Shown here: piece after piece, positions 14,986 to 23,401 of the stretch
Numbering within the stretch: position 1 is the first letter of the stretch
Layout: each line of letters starts with the position of its first letter
NCBI RefSeq assembly: GCF_004799035.1
Contig: NZ_MWIO01000054.1
Coordinates: 1-37,996, forward strand
Length of the DNA: 37,996 nucleotides
Origin: Rhodanobacter lindaniclasticus
Lineage (GTDB): Bacteria; Pseudomonadota; Gammaproteobacteria; Xanthomonadales; Rhodanobacteraceae
Reading direction: 5' to 3'
Made by a program: the position numbers and the translations under genes
The notes under the pieces: model-generated
The model's input: only the letters and a program-made list of their open reading frames with translations
Database searches by the model: none
What the model was told of the DNA's origin: nothing

Positions 14986-15909
14986 TCAGCTATTCGCCTG
15001 CAACCACCGCGCCGCACCCTGCGCCAGCAACGCCTGCGCCACCTGTTCGCCCAGCGCCATCGCCTGGTCTGCCGGCGCACTCCCCTCGGCATGCAGCAAC
15101 TGCCCGCTGGCGGCATCGCCGACCAGGCCGCGCAGATGCAGGCCGTGTTCGCCCAGCATGCACCAGGCCCCGACCGGCACCGTGCAGCTGCCGCCCAGCG
15201 CCTGGTTCATCGCACGCTCGGCGCTCACCGTGAGCCGCGTGTCGGCGTCGTCCAGCGCGGCGAGCAGGTCCAGCACCGCCGGCTGGCCCTCGCGTGCCTC
15301 GATCGCGATGGCAGCCTGCCCGGGGGCGGGCAACCAGTCCGGCGCGGCCAGCCGCGAGACGATGCGCGAGGCCAGGCCGAGGCGTTCCAACCCGGCGCAG
15401 GCCAGCACGATCGCGTCGTAATCGCCGGCATCGAGCTTGCCCAGCCGGGTGCCGACGTTGCCGCGCAGGTCGCGCAGCACCAGGTCCGGTCGCAGTGCAC
15501 GCAGCTGCGCCTGCCGGCGCAGCGAGGAGGTGCCCACCCGTGCGCCGCAGGGCAGCGCGGCCAGCTCCGTGTAATGGTTGCTGACGAAGGCGTCGGCGGC
15601 ATCGGCGCGCGGCAGGATCGCCGGCAGGGTGAAGCCGCTCTCCAGCTGCGCCGGCACGTCTTTCAGCGAATGCACGGCCAGTTCGGCGCGGCCTTCCAGC
15701 ATGGCCACTTCCAGCTCCTTGAGGAACAGCCCCTTGCCGCCGATGGTGGCCAGCGGCTGGTCGAGGATCTCGTCGCCGCGGGTGGACAGCGGCACCAGCT
15801 CCACGTCCAGCCCGGGATGCGCCGCGCGCAGCAGCGCGGCGACGTGTTCGGCCTGCCACAGCGCCAGCGCGCTCTTGCGGGTGGCGATGCGCAAGGTGGA
15901 AGGGTTCAT
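14986..15909 (-). CDS. hemC: Hydroxymethylbilane synthase (porphobilinogen deaminase)
   Basis: Cytosolic haem-pathway enzyme joining four porphobilinogens into hydroxymethylbilane. The 307-aa product starts [18 protein letters not shown] (conserved N-terminal strand and Arg/Lys), then [32 protein letters not shown] with the catalytic Asp, [13 protein letters not shown] and [13 protein letters not shown] (substrate-binding arginines). [13 protein letters not shown] holds the cysteine that carries the dipyrromethane cofactor. Length is normal. The ATG at 15909 has GGAG five bases upstream. hemD is not next to it. A good -10 (TACAAT on the minus strand, 15939-15944) lies 30 nt upstream of the start. 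Confidence 0.97.
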   Translation of the reverse strand: MNPSTLRIATRKSALALWQAEHVAALLRAAHPGLDVELVPLSTRGDEILDQPLATIGGKGLFLKELEVAMLEGRAELAVHSLKDVPAQLESGFTLPAILPRADAADAFVSNHYTELAALPCGARVGTSSLRRQAQLRALRPDLVLRDLRGNVGTRLGKLDAGDYDAIVLACAGLERLGLASRIVSRLAAPDWLPAPGQAAIAIEAREGQPAVLDLLAALDDADTRLTVSAERAMNQALGGSCTVPVGAWCMLGEHGLHLRGLVGDAASGQLLHAEGSAPADQAMALGEQVAQALLAQGAARWLQANS

Positions 15910-15938
15910 TGGAACTCCGCAACGGTCGGCAAGGTCTC

Positions 15939-15944
15939 ATTGTA
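15939..15944 (-). promoter_or_regulatory. Probable -10 box of hemC
   Basis: The minus strand reads TACAAT at 15944-15939, one mismatch from the sigma-70 -10 consensus, 30 nt before the hemC ATG. No convincing -35 is seen 16-18 bases upstream, where the direct repeat TGACCGGCCCGC lies instead. Confidence 0.45.
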
Positions 15945-15946
15945 GT

Positions 15947-16018
15947 TGACCGGCCCGCTGCGACGTGACCGGCCCGCGACGTTTGGGCGCGGTGGCTGAC
16001 ACGGTCGTCGCGGGCCGG
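15947..16018. repeat. Direct and inverted repeats between divergent hemC and BI-1 genes
   Basis: TGACCGGCCCGC occurs at 15947-15958 and again at 15966-15977. The second copy overlaps CCGGCCCGCGACG (15969-15981), whose perfect 13-bp complement is at 16006-16018, 24 nt further on. The right arm lies in the spacer of the candidate BI-1 promoter. This could be a regulator-binding array or a hairpin; no match to a known operator was recognised. Confidence 0.65.
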
Positions 16019-16025
16019 CTACGAT
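15996..16025 (+). promoter_or_regulatory. Candidate sigma-70 promoter of the BI-1 family gene
   Basis: CTGACA (15996-16001, five of six consensus bases) and TACGAT (16020-16025, four of six) are 18 nt apart. Transcription would begin near 16032. That excludes the ATG at 16024 and supports the start at 16051. Confidence 0.5.
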
Positions 16026-16050
16026 GTCGACAACCCCCTCGGAGTTCATC

Positions 16051-16806
16051 ATGCAAAGCGGTAATCCGGCACTCAACAAGAACACCTTCCTCGACGCCGC
16101 CAGCGGTGCGGTGGTGTCGCATGGCGACGAGGTGATGACCCTCAACGGCACGGTCAACAAGACCGGCCTGCTGCTGATCCTGGCGATCGTGGGCGCGGCC
16201 TTCAGCTGGGGCCAGTTCAACGGCGCGGAAAGCCTGCCGGCGATGGGCCCGCTGATGATCGGCGGTGCCATCGGTGGCCTGGTCCTGGCCCTGGTCACCG
16301 TGTTCAAGAAGACCTGGGCACCGGTCACCGCGCCGCTGTACGCGCTGGTGGAAGGCGTCTTCATCGGCGCGCTGTCGGCGATCTTCGAGATGCGCTATCC
16401 CGGCATCGTGATGCAGGCGGTGGGGCTGACCTTCGGCGTGATGGCGGCAATGCTGCTGGCCTACCGCAGCGGCCTGATCCGCGCCACCGAGAAGTTCAAG
16501 CTCGGCATCGTGGCGGCCACCGGCGGCATCCTGCTGCTGTACCTGGCCAACATGGTGATGGGCTTCTTCGGCCATTCGATGGGCTTCATCAACGGCTCCA
16601 GCGGCCTGGGCATCGCCTTCAGCGTGGTGGTGGTGGTGATCGCCGCGCTCAACCTGATCCTCGACTTCGACATGATCGAGCAGGGCGTGCACGCCCGCGC
16701 GCCGAAGTACATGGAGTGGTACGGCGCCTTCGCGCTGGTGGTCACCCTGGTGTGGCTGTACCTGGAGCTGCTGCGCCTGCTGTCCAAGCTGCAGTCGCGC
16801 GACTGA
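16051..16806 (+). CDS. Bax inhibitor-1/YccA family membrane protein
   Basis: Multi-pass inner-membrane protein of 251 aa. The N-terminal cytoplasmic 35 residues (MQSGNPALNKNTFLDA) are followed by about seven hydrophobic segments. EGVFIGALSAIFEM in the middle and LNLILDFDMIEQGV with ALVVTLVWLYLELLRLL at the end match the bacterial BaxI_1 group. The paired acidic residues in DFDMIE correspond to the proposed di-aspartyl pH sensor of BI-1 proteins. GGAG at 16041-16044 is six bases before the ATG at 16051, and a promoter candidate starts transcription downstream of the other in-frame ATG (16024). The function in bacteria is uncertain: possibly ion leak or membrane-protein quality control. A strong terminator follows. 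Confidence 0.92.
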   Translation: MQSGNPALNKNTFLDAASGAVVSHGDEVMTLNGTVNKTGLLLILAIVGAAFSWGQFNGAESLPAMGPLMIGGAIGGLVLALVTVFKKTWAPVTAPLYALVEGVFIGALSAIFEMRYPGIVMQAVGLTFGVMAAMLLAYRSGLIRATEKFKLGIVAATGGILLLYLANMVMGFFGHSMGFINGSSGLGIAFSVVVVVIAALNLILDFDMIEQGVHARAPKYMEWYGAFALVVTLVWLYLELLRLLSKLQSRD

Positions 16807-16822
16807 GCCCGGCAGTTCGAAG

Positions 16823-16857
16823 AAAGCCGGCGGCCATGGGCCGCCGGCTTTTCTTTG
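16823..16857 (+). terminator. Rho-independent terminator after the BI-1 gene
   Basis: A 13-bp perfect stem (AAAGCCGGCGGCC / GGCCGCCGGCTTT) with an ATG loop is followed by TCTTT. The minus strand also reads TTTCTTC after the stem, so it can work in both directions. It begins 17 nt after the BI-1 stop codon. Confidence 0.88.
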
Positions 16858-16870
16858 GCGCCGGGAAAAG

Positions 16871-16929
16871 CGGCGGGCGGTGCCCGCCCTGCCTGATGGA
16901 GCGCCGCGCAGGGCGGGCACTGCCCGCCG
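16871..16929. repeat. REP palindrome inverted pair
   Basis: Two copies of the 22-nt unit, 16871-16892 and (inverted) 16908-16929, are separated by 15 nt. Their heads read GCAG instead of GTAG, the only copies in the window to do so. The pair lies between the BI-1 terminator and the end of the RND pump gene, 15 nt from the pump's stop codon. Confidence 0.82.
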
Positions 16930-16944
16930 GCTCCTGCTCTTCGA

Positions 16945-19900
16945 CTAGGCCACCACCTGCTCCGCAGCATCCCTCGGCCGTTCGGCATGGTGGTCGGCCG
17001 CCAGCAGCATGTAGAACGCCGGCACCACGAACAGGGTGAACACGGTGCCGATGGCCAGGCCGGTGGAGATCACCAGGCCCATGTTGAAGCGGCCCGCCGC
17101 GCCGGCACCGGCGGCGATCACCAGCGGCATCACGCCGAGCACCATCGCCGCGGTGGTCATCAGGATCGGCCGCAGGCGCACCGCCGCGGCGTGCTCGATC
17201 GCCTCGCGCTTGGACATGCCGGCACGCTGCGAGTCGTTGGCGAACTGCACGATCAGGATGCCGTGCTTGCTGATCAGGCCCATCAGGGTGACCAGGCCCA
17301 CCTCGGTATAGATGTTGAGGCTGGTGAACAGGTTGACGAAGATCAGCGCGCCGAACAGCGCCAGCGGCACCGACACCAGGATCACGATCGGGTCGCGCAG
17401 GCTGTTGAACTGCGCCGCCAGCGCCAGGAACACGATGATGATGGCGAACAGCAAGGTGCTGCCGAAGCCGCCCGACTCCTGCATGAACTGGCGCGACTGG
17501 CCGGCGTAGTCCACGTTGTAGCCGGTCGGCGCCACCTCGTGCACCAGGTCGCGCAGGTAGGCCAGCGCGTCGCCCTGCGACATGCCCGAGACGCCGGAGA
17601 TGGTGGCCGAGTTGAGCTGCTGGAAGCGGTTCAGCGACTGCGGCACCACCTCGTGGGTGACCTTGGCCACGGTGCCGGCCTGGATCACCGAACCGCCCGG
17701 CACGCGCAGGTAGTAGTCCAGCACCTGCTCCGGGTTGAGCCGGTCGGCCTGCAGCACCTGCGGGATCACCCGGTAGGAGCGCCCGGCGATCGAGAAGTAG
17801 TTGACGTAGCCGCCGCCCAGCGCCGAGCCCAGCGCGGCGCCGACGTCGGCCTGGGTCAGGCCCAGCGTGGCGATCATGTCGCGGTCCAGGTTCACCGTGG
17901 CCTGCGGCTTGTCCACCTTCAGGTCGGAGTCGATGAAGTAGAACTTGCCGCTGGCCTGGGCCTTGGCCAGCACCGCGCTGGCGACCTCGTTGAGGTTGGC
18001 GAACGGCTCGGTGGTGGTGATCACCACCTGGATCGGCAGGCCCTGCGCGCCCGGCAGCGGCGGGAACTGGAACGCGGCCACGTTTCCGCCGGCGATGCCG
18101 CTCCACTTTTCCTGCAGCACCTGCTGCAGTTCGTGCGCGCTGCGGTCGCGCTGGTCCCACGGCTTGAACAGCACGCCGCCGATGCCCTGGTTCACGGTCG
18201 GCACGCCGGTCAGCTGGAACATCTGCTCGTACTCGGGCAGCTCCCTGGACAGCTCGAACATCTGCGTGGCGTACACGTTCATCTGCTCCGCCGTCGCGTT
18301 CGGCGCGCCGACGATCTGGCCCACCACGATGCCCTGGTCCTCTTCCGGCGCCAGCTCCGATTGCGCGGTGATGCCCAGCGCGAAGGTGGCCAGCAGCAGC
18401 AGGCCGGCCATCGCGATCACCACCACCCAGGTCGACAGCACGTTGTGCAGCACGCGCTGGTAGCCGTGGTGCACGCGGTCGAACTGGCGGTCGATGAAGC
18501 GCACGAAGCGGCCGCCCTCCTGCTCGCTCTTGAAGAAGCGCGAGGTCAGCATCGGCGACAGCGTCAGCGCCACGATCGCCGACACCGTCACCGCGCCGGC
18601 GAGGGTGAACGCGAACTCGCTGAACAGCGCGCCGGTGAGGCCTTTCTGGAAGCCGATCGGCACGTACACCGCGACCAGCACCACGGTCATCGCCAGGATC
18701 GGCCCGCCCAGCTCGCGCGCCGCCATGAGCGCGGCCTGCAGCGGGGTCTTGCCCTCTTCCTTCATGTGGCGGTCGACGTTCTCCACCACGATGATCGCGT
18801 CGTCCACCACCAGGCCGATCGCCAGCACCAGCGCCAGCAGGGTCAGCAGGTTGATCGAGTAGCCCAGCACCAGCATCACGAAGAATGCGCCGATCAGCGC
18901 CAGCGGCATCGCGATCACCGGGATGATCACCGCGCGCAGGCTGCCCAGGAACAGGAAGATCACCAGGGTGACGATCACCAGCGCCTCGACCAGGGTCTTG
19001 ATCACCTCGTTGATCGAGCTGTTCACGAAGTCGGTGCCGTCGTAGACGATCTTGCCGGTCAGCCCGTTCGGCAGCTGGTGCTGGATCTCCGGGAACGCAT
19101 CGCGCACGCGCTGCGCCACGTCCAGCACATTGGCGTCCGGCGCCACCTTGACGCCGATGAACACCGAGCGCTTGCCGCTGAAGGCCACGTTGAAGTCGTA
19201 GTTCTCCGAACCCAGGCTCACCGTGGCCACGTCCTGCAACCGCACGATCGCGCCGTGCGCCTGGCGGATCACCAGCTGCTTGAACTCGTCCACCGTGTGC
19301 AGGCTGCTGTCGGTGGTCAGGTCCACCGACACCGCCTGGCCCTTGCTGGAGCCGACGGCGGCCAGGTAGTTGTTGGCCGCCAGCGCCGCGTTGACGTCGC
19401 TGGCGGTGACGCCGTGCGCGGCCATCCTGGCCGGGTCCAGCCACGCGCGCAGGGCGAACTGGCGCGCGCCGAGCAGCTCGGCGGTCTGCACGCCGTCGAT
19501 CGCGTCGAGCTTGGGCTTGACCACGCGGGCCAGGTAGTCGGTGATGTTGTTGGTCGGCAGCACGTCGCTGTAGAAGCCGATGTACATCGCGTCGACCGTC
19601 TCGCCGGTCTGCACGTTGAGCACCGGCTGCTGCGCCTGCGGCGGCAGCTGGTTCTTCACCGAGTTGACCTGGGTGGTGATCTCGGTCAGCGCGCGGTTGG
19701 CGTCGTAGTTCAGGCGCAGCGTGGCGGTGATCGTGGACACGCCCGACACGCTGGTGGAGGACAGGTAGTCGATGCCCTGCGCCTGCGATATCGCCTGCTC
19801 CAGCGGCTGGGTGATGAAGCCGGCCATGGTTGCCGCGTCGGCGCCGTAGTAGGCGGTGGTGACGGTGACCGTGGCGTTCTGGGTCTCGGGGTACTGGCGC

Positions 19901-20001
19901 ACGCTGAGGCTGCCGACGGCGCGCACGCCCAGCACCAGGATCAGCAAGCTGACGACGATCGCCAGCACCGGCTTGTTGATGAACGAGTCGGTGAATTTCA
20001 T
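16945..20001 (-). CDS. RND multidrug efflux pump, inner-membrane subunit (HAE1/AcrB family)
   Basis: Proton-driven exporter of 1,018 aa. An N-terminal helix (NKPVLAIVVSLLILVLGV) is followed by a periplasmic porter domain (about residues 30-330), a first membrane bundle (about 335-530), a second periplasmic loop (about 555-850) and the last helices. IGLVVDDAIIVVEN near residue 400 contains the paired aspartates of the proton relay, and GLISKHGILIVQFAN the partner lysine. It is somewhat shorter than AcrB (1,049 aa), as in several MexK/TriC/VexF-like pumps. Its ATG lies 9 nt after the adaptor gene, third in an OMF-MFP-RND operon. Substrates cannot be read from sequence. No local regulator gene flanks the operon. 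Confidence 0.96.
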   Translation of the reverse strand: MKFTDSFINKPVLAIVVSLLILVLGVRAVGSLSVRQYPETQNATVTVTTAYYGADAATMAGFITQPLEQAISQAQGIDYLSSTSVSGVSTITATLRLNYDANRALTEITTQVNSVKNQLPPQAQQPVLNVQTGETVDAMYIGFYSDVLPTNNITDYLARVVKPKLDAIDGVQTAELLGARQFALRAWLDPARMAAHGVTASDVNAALAANNYLAAVGSSKGQAVSVDLTTDSSLHTVDEFKQLVIRQAHGAIVRLQDVATVSLGSENYDFNVAFSGKRSVFIGVKVAPDANVLDVAQRVRDAFPEIQHQLPNGLTGKIVYDGTDFVNSSINEVIKTLVEALVIVTLVIFLFLGSLRAVIIPVIAMPLALIGAFFVMLVLGYSINLLTLLALVLAIGLVVDDAIIVVENVDRHMKEEGKTPLQAALMAARELGGPILAMTVVLVAVYVPIGFQKGLTGALFSEFAFTLAGAVTVSAIVALTLSPMLTSRFFKSEQEGGRFVRFIDRQFDRVHHGYQRVLHNVLSTWVVVIAMAGLLLLATFALGITAQSELAPEEDQGIVVGQIVGAPNATAEQMNVYATQMFELSRELPEYEQMFQLTGVPTVNQGIGGVLFKPWDQRDRSAHELQQVLQEKWSGIAGGNVAAFQFPPLPGAQGLPIQVVITTTEPFANLNEVASAVLAKAQASGKFYFIDSDLKVDKPQATVNLDRDMIATLGLTQADVGAALGSALGGGYVNYFSIAGRSYRVIPQVLQADRLNPEQVLDYYLRVPGGSVIQAGTVAKVTHEVVPQSLNRFQQLNSATISGVSGMSQGDALAYLRDLVHEVAPTGYNVDYAGQSRQFMQESGGFGSTLLFAIIIVFLALAAQFNSLRDPIVILVSVPLALFGALIFVNLFTSLNIYTEVGLVTLMGLISKHGILIVQFANDSQRAGMSKREAIEHAAAVRLRPILMTTAAMVLGVMPLVIAAGAGAAGRFNMGLVISTGLAIGTVFTLFVVPAFYMLLAADHHAERPRDAAEQVVA

Positions 20002-20010
20002 CGTGGCGGC

Positions 20011-21171
20011 TCAGTGTTCCTGTGGCGTGGGGTGCGCGGCGTCGGCCGGTTGCACCCGGTTGTCGACCTTGATCGGCGCGTCGTTCTTCAGCTTCACCTG
20101 GCCGCTGGTCACGACCTCGGTGCCGGCGGTGATGCCCTTGAGGATCGCCACCTGGTCGCCGCGGGTCTCGCCCACGGTGACGAAGGTCTGCTGCACGGTC
20201 GGCGGCAGCGGGTGGCCCTGTGCATCCTTGCCTTTGGACGGGTGCACCACGTACACGGTGTCGCCGTACGGGTTGTAGACGATCGCCGCCTGCGGCAGCG
20301 TCAGCCGGGGCTGGCGCTGGCCGACGTCGACCGCCAGCCTGGCGAACATGCCCGGGCTCAGCGCCTTGTCGTGGTTCGGCACGCTGGCCTCCACCTGCAC
20401 GTTGCGCGTGCCCAGGTCGACCTTGGGGCTGATCGCGGTGAGCTTGCCGTCGAACTGGCGCCCCGCGTACGCATCCAGGCTCAGGTGCAGCGGCTGGCCC
20501 ACCTGCAGCCGGCCCAGCTCGCTCTGCGGCACGTTGAAGTCGACGAACAGCGGGTCGAGCTGCTGCAGGGTCACCACCGTGGTGCCGGCGCTCACGTAGT
20601 CGCCCGGGCTGGTCGTGATGATGCCGGCGCGGCCGGCGAACGGGGCGCGCAGCTGCTTCTTCGCCACCACCACCTGCTGCTGCGCCACCGCGGCCTGGTT
20701 CGCCTTGAGCTCGGCGGCGGCACGGTCGTACTCGGCCTGGCTGATCGCCTGCGCCGCGAGCTGCTTGCGCGCGCGCTCGAAGGTCAGCTCGGAGAGCCGG
20801 GCCGTGGCCTGCAACTGCTGCAGTTTCGCCGCCTCGTCGCCGTCGCGCAGCTGCAGCAGCAGCTGGCCCTGCTTCACGTCCTGGCCGGATTTCAGCGGCA
20901 CCGCGGTGACCAGGCCGGAGGCGTCCATCGCCAGCTCCGCGCCCTGCGCCGCGCGCAGCGTGCCGACCGCGTTCAGCGCGGGCTGCCACGGCTGCTCGCG
21001 GACGGTGGTGGTGCTGACCGTGGCCGGTGCCGGTTGCGGCATCGAGTGGATCATGCGCATCACCAGCAGCACCTTGATGCCGGCGATCACGGCGATCAGC
21101 AGCAGCACGCCGCCGATCATCCAGAGCATGCGCTTGGTGGTGCTGGGTTTGTTGTCAACGCGCGTGGGCAT
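20011..21171 (-). CDS. RND efflux periplasmic adaptor (HlyD/MFP family)
   Basis: Bridges the RND pump to the outer-membrane channel. The 386-aa product has one N-terminal membrane anchor (about residues 15-40, MLWMIGGVLLLIAVIAGIKV). A lipoyl/barrel-sandwich half follows (SGLVTAVPLKSGQDVKQGQL), then an alpha-helical hairpin (ARLSELTFERARKQLAAQAI) and the second lipoyl half (LRAPFAGRAGI). A beta-barrel and membrane-proximal domain ends near VKLKNDAPIKVD. The start ATG at 21171 has AGGAG seven bases upstream; the upstream in-frame extension to 21252 lacks homology. It is the second gene of the operon, 93 nt after the channel gene and 9 nt before the pump gene. Confidence 0.94.
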   Translation of the reverse strand: MPTRVDNKPSTTKRMLWMIGGVLLLIAVIAGIKVLLVMRMIHSMPQPAPATVSTTTVREQPWQPALNAVGTLRAAQGAELAMDASGLVTAVPLKSGQDVKQGQLLLQLRDGDEAAKLQQLQATARLSELTFERARKQLAAQAISQAEYDRAAAELKANQAAVAQQQVVVAKKQLRAPFAGRAGIITTSPGDYVSAGTTVVTLQQLDPLFVDFNVPQSELGRLQVGQPLHLSLDAYAGRQFDGKLTAISPKVDLGTRNVQVEASVPNHDKALSPGMFARLAVDVGQRQPRLTLPQAAIVYNPYGDTVYVVHPSKGKDAQGHPLPPTVQQTFVTVGETRGDQVAILKGITAGTEVVTSGQVKLKNDAPIKVDNRVQPADAAHPTPQEH

Positions 21172-21264
21172 GCGCGGGCTCCTGTGGTGGGCATCGATTG
21201 ATGCGATCCTCCCTGATCGCCAAAGATCAAAGAGCGGACATCCTGTCCGCACTCGTAGATAAAG

Positions 21265-22761
21265 CTATGGCTTCCGGATGGCTGCCTCGGTGCTGGTGTC
21301 ACCGCGCCAGCTGCCGCCGAGCGCGGCGTACAGCGCGGCGGTATCGGCCAGCCGGGCGGTGCGCGCCTGGATCAGCGCGATGCGCGCGTGCTGGTGGTCG
21401 CGCTGCGCCTGCAGCAGGTCCAGATAGCCGGTGGCGCCGACCCGGTACTGCCGCTGGGCCAGCGCCAGGCGCTGCGCGGCGGCATCCTCGGCGGCGAGCT
21501 GGGCGGCCAGGCCATCGGCGTCGTATTGCAGCGCCTGCAGCGCATCGGCCACGTTCTGGAACGCCACCAGCACGGTCTGCTGCCAGTCGGCCAGCGCCTT
21601 GTCCAGGCCGGCTTCGGCGGCACGCTTGCGGTGGCGCAGTTCGCCGCCATGGAACAGCGGCTGGGTCAGCCCCAGCCCCAGCGACCAGGCGCGACTGCCG
21701 GCGGAGAACAGTTCGCCGGCATGCACCGTCTGCGAGCCGGCGCTGCCGGAAAGGGTGATCTGCGGCAGCATTGCCGCGGTGGCCACGCCGACCTCGGCGG
21801 TGGCGGCGTGCAGCTGCGCGGAGGCGGCGCGGATGTCCGGCCGCTGCGCCACCAGCCGCGACGGCAGGCTGACCGGGATGTCGCGCGGCAGCGCGATCGC
21901 ATCCAGCGGCAGCGGCGCCAGTTCCAGTTGCGCCGGCGTGCTGCCCAGATAGGTGGCCAGCTGGTTGCGAGTGGCGGCGAGGCGTGCGCGCAACGGCGGC
22001 AGGGTGGCCTCGGTGGCGGCCAGCTCGCTGCGTGCGGCCAGGGTGGCGGCCAGCGAGGTCGCGCCGATCTGCTGCTGGCGCTCGGCAATGCGCACGCTGT
22101 CGCGCTGGCTGTCGGCGATCGCCTCGGTGGCGCGCACCTGCTCGCGCAGCGAGGCCTCCTGCAGCGAGGCGGTGATCACGTTGGCGGCGAGGGTCAGCCA
22201 GGTGGCGTCGGCCTGCGCCTGCTGCACGTCGGCCAGCGCGGCCTGCGCCTCGATGCCGCGGCGGGTACCGCCGAACAGGTCGATGCCGTAGCTGACGCTG
22301 ACGCCGGCGTTGTACACGGTCAGCGGGGCGAAAGTGAAGGTGTCGCCGAACGCGGCGCCGGATTGCTTCTGGCGGGTGACGCCGGCGTTCGCATCCACCG
22401 CCGGAAAGCGCACCGCGCCCGCGGCCCGCGCGTTCTCCTGCGCCTGGCGCAACGCGGCTTGGGCCGCGGCCAGCGACGGGCTGTGGCGCAGGGCCGTGTC
22501 TACCCGGCGGTCGAGTTCGGCATTGCCGAACGTGGTCCACCACTGTTCGGGCATCGCGCCATCGACGACGAAACGCTGCGCCGCGCCCGCCACGCTGGCG
22601 GTGCCGGCGGGCAGCGGCTGGGCGGTGTAGCGATCCACCGGCGGCGCGTCCGGGCGGTGGTAGTCCGGACCGACCGCGCAGCCGGCGAGCAGCAGCCCCA
22701 GCAGCGGTGGCAAGGCGCGCAGGCGCAGGGTCGGCGAGAAGCGGAGCAGGTCGCGGGGCAC
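21265..22761 (-). CDS. RND efflux outer-membrane lipoprotein (NodT/OprM family)
   Basis: Outer-membrane channel of the tripartite pump, 498 aa. The N-terminus ends in LLLAGCAVGPDY: a lipobox with Cys28 as the lipidated residue, followed by the usual VGPDYxRP sequence of NodT-type factors. Two OEP repeats follow (about residues 75-265 and 290-480), rich in coiled-coil alanine/glutamine helices; RAAEAGLDKALADWQQTVLV and QRQYRVGATGYLDLLQAQRD are typical. The start is GTG at 22761. No clear ribosome site is visible, and no later Met precedes the signal peptide. It is the first gene of the operon OMF-MFP-RND. Confidence 0.93.
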   Translation of the reverse strand: MPRDLLRFSPTLRLRALPPLLGLLLAGCAVGPDYHRPDAPPVDRYTAQPLPAGTASVAGAAQRFVVDGAMPEQWWTTFGNAELDRRVDTALRHSPSLAAAQAALRQAQENARAAGAVRFPAVDANAGVTRQKQSGAAFGDTFTFAPLTVYNAGVSVSYGIDLFGGTRRGIEAQAALADVQQAQADATWLTLAANVITASLQEASLREQVRATEAIADSQRDSVRIAERQQQIGATSLAATLAARSELAATEATLPPLRARLAATRNQLATYLGSTPAQLELAPLPLDAIALPRDIPVSLPSRLVAQRPDIRAASAQLHAATAEVGVATAAMLPQITLSGSAGSQTVHAGELFSAGSRAWSLGLGLTQPLFHGGELRHRKRAAEAGLDKALADWQQTVLVAFQNVADALQALQYDADGLAAQLAAEDAAAQRLALAQRQYRVGATGYLDLLQAQRDHQHARIALIQARTARLADTAALYAALGGSWRGDTSTEAAIRKP

Positions 22762-22856
22762 GGGGGGAAGCCTGGGCAGGGGGAGCCGGCCCGGGACATT
22801 AACAGACTACAGAGTTCATATATATAGGTGAGAGGTCATCCGCGGCGATGCCGCGG
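22762..22856. promoter_or_regulatory. Upstream region of the RND operon with TATATATA tract and hairpin
   Basis: CATATATATAGG at 22817-22828 is a sharp AT-rich island in GC-rich DNA, 56-67 nt before the channel gene start, and may hold its -10 or an operator. The palindrome CCGCGGC/GCCGCGG (22840-22856) directly follows the stop codon of the TonB-like gene and could end that transcript. It has no T-run. Confidence 0.4.
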
Positions 22857-23393
22857 TTACAGCATGCCGACGCTGCTGTCCTGCGAGGAGAAGCGCATCG
22901 GCAGCTCGCCGCTGAGGCCGTCCGGATGTCCCGGCGGCACCGCGAAACGCCAGCCCTGCACGCTGCGCAAGGCGTGCGCATCGAGGATCGGATCGCCGCT
23001 GGAGGCGATCACGCGCGCGTGCTGCACGCGGCCGTCGCCATCCACCCGCAGCTGCACGGTCAAACGGCCGTCCAGATGGCCACGCACTTCATCCCAGCGC
23101 TCGGCGGCAGCCGGCGTGGCCAGCGGCTGCAGGCGTATCGGTGCGGGCACCGCCGCAGCCTGCGCGACGCCCGCGCCGATCGCCTCCGGCACGGTTCGCC
23201 GGCGCACGGTCGGCACCACTGCATGGCGACGATGCCGCAGCGGGCGGGCCGAGGCCGAGTCACCGTGTGACACGGCGATGCCGCGCGGCGCGTCGGGCCA
23301 GCTGCCGGTCAGCGTGCTCAGCCAGCCGGTACCGGCGATGCCGATGGCCAGGGCCAGGACGCTGAGGCCGGTGGTGGTGCGCAGTCGCAGCAT
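22857..23393 (-). CDS. Small TonB-like protein (C-terminal TonB domain)
   Basis: Protein of 178 aa with an N-terminal membrane segment (about residues 8-26, GLSVLALAIGIAGTGW). A basic/proline-poor linker of about 70 residues is followed by a TonB_C-like domain (about 95-178). There LDGRLTVQLRVDGDGRVQHA leads to VIASSGDPILDAHALRSVQG and WRFAVPPGHPDG, the usual pattern of TonB/TolA C-termini. It lacks the long Pro-rich spacer of classical TonB, and no ExbB/ExbD genes are near, so energy transduction to a receptor is uncertain. Its ATG lies 8 nt after the thiolase stop, so the two are probably co-transcribed although no functional link is obvious. Confidence 0.8.
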   Translation of the reverse strand: MLRLRTTTGLSVLALAIGIAGTGWLSTLTGSWPDAPRGIAVSHGDSASARPLRHRRHAVVPTVRRRTVPEAIGAGVAQAAAVPAPIRLQPLATPAAAERWDEVRGHLDGRLTVQLRVDGDGRVQHARVIASSGDPILDAHALRSVQGWRFAVPPGHPDGLSGELPMRFSSQDSSVGML

Positions 23394-23401
23394 GGCCGTG
23401 C

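Noticed and set aside
16024..16050. Start of the BI-1 protein at the ATG at 16024
   Set aside because: It would overlap the proposed -10 box and lacks a ribosome site; the ATG at 16051 has GGAG at six bases.
16742..21201. Kilobase-long open frames on both strands over the RND operon
   Set aside because: They are out-of-frame readings of the pump and adaptor genes; the true frames carry all conserved motifs.
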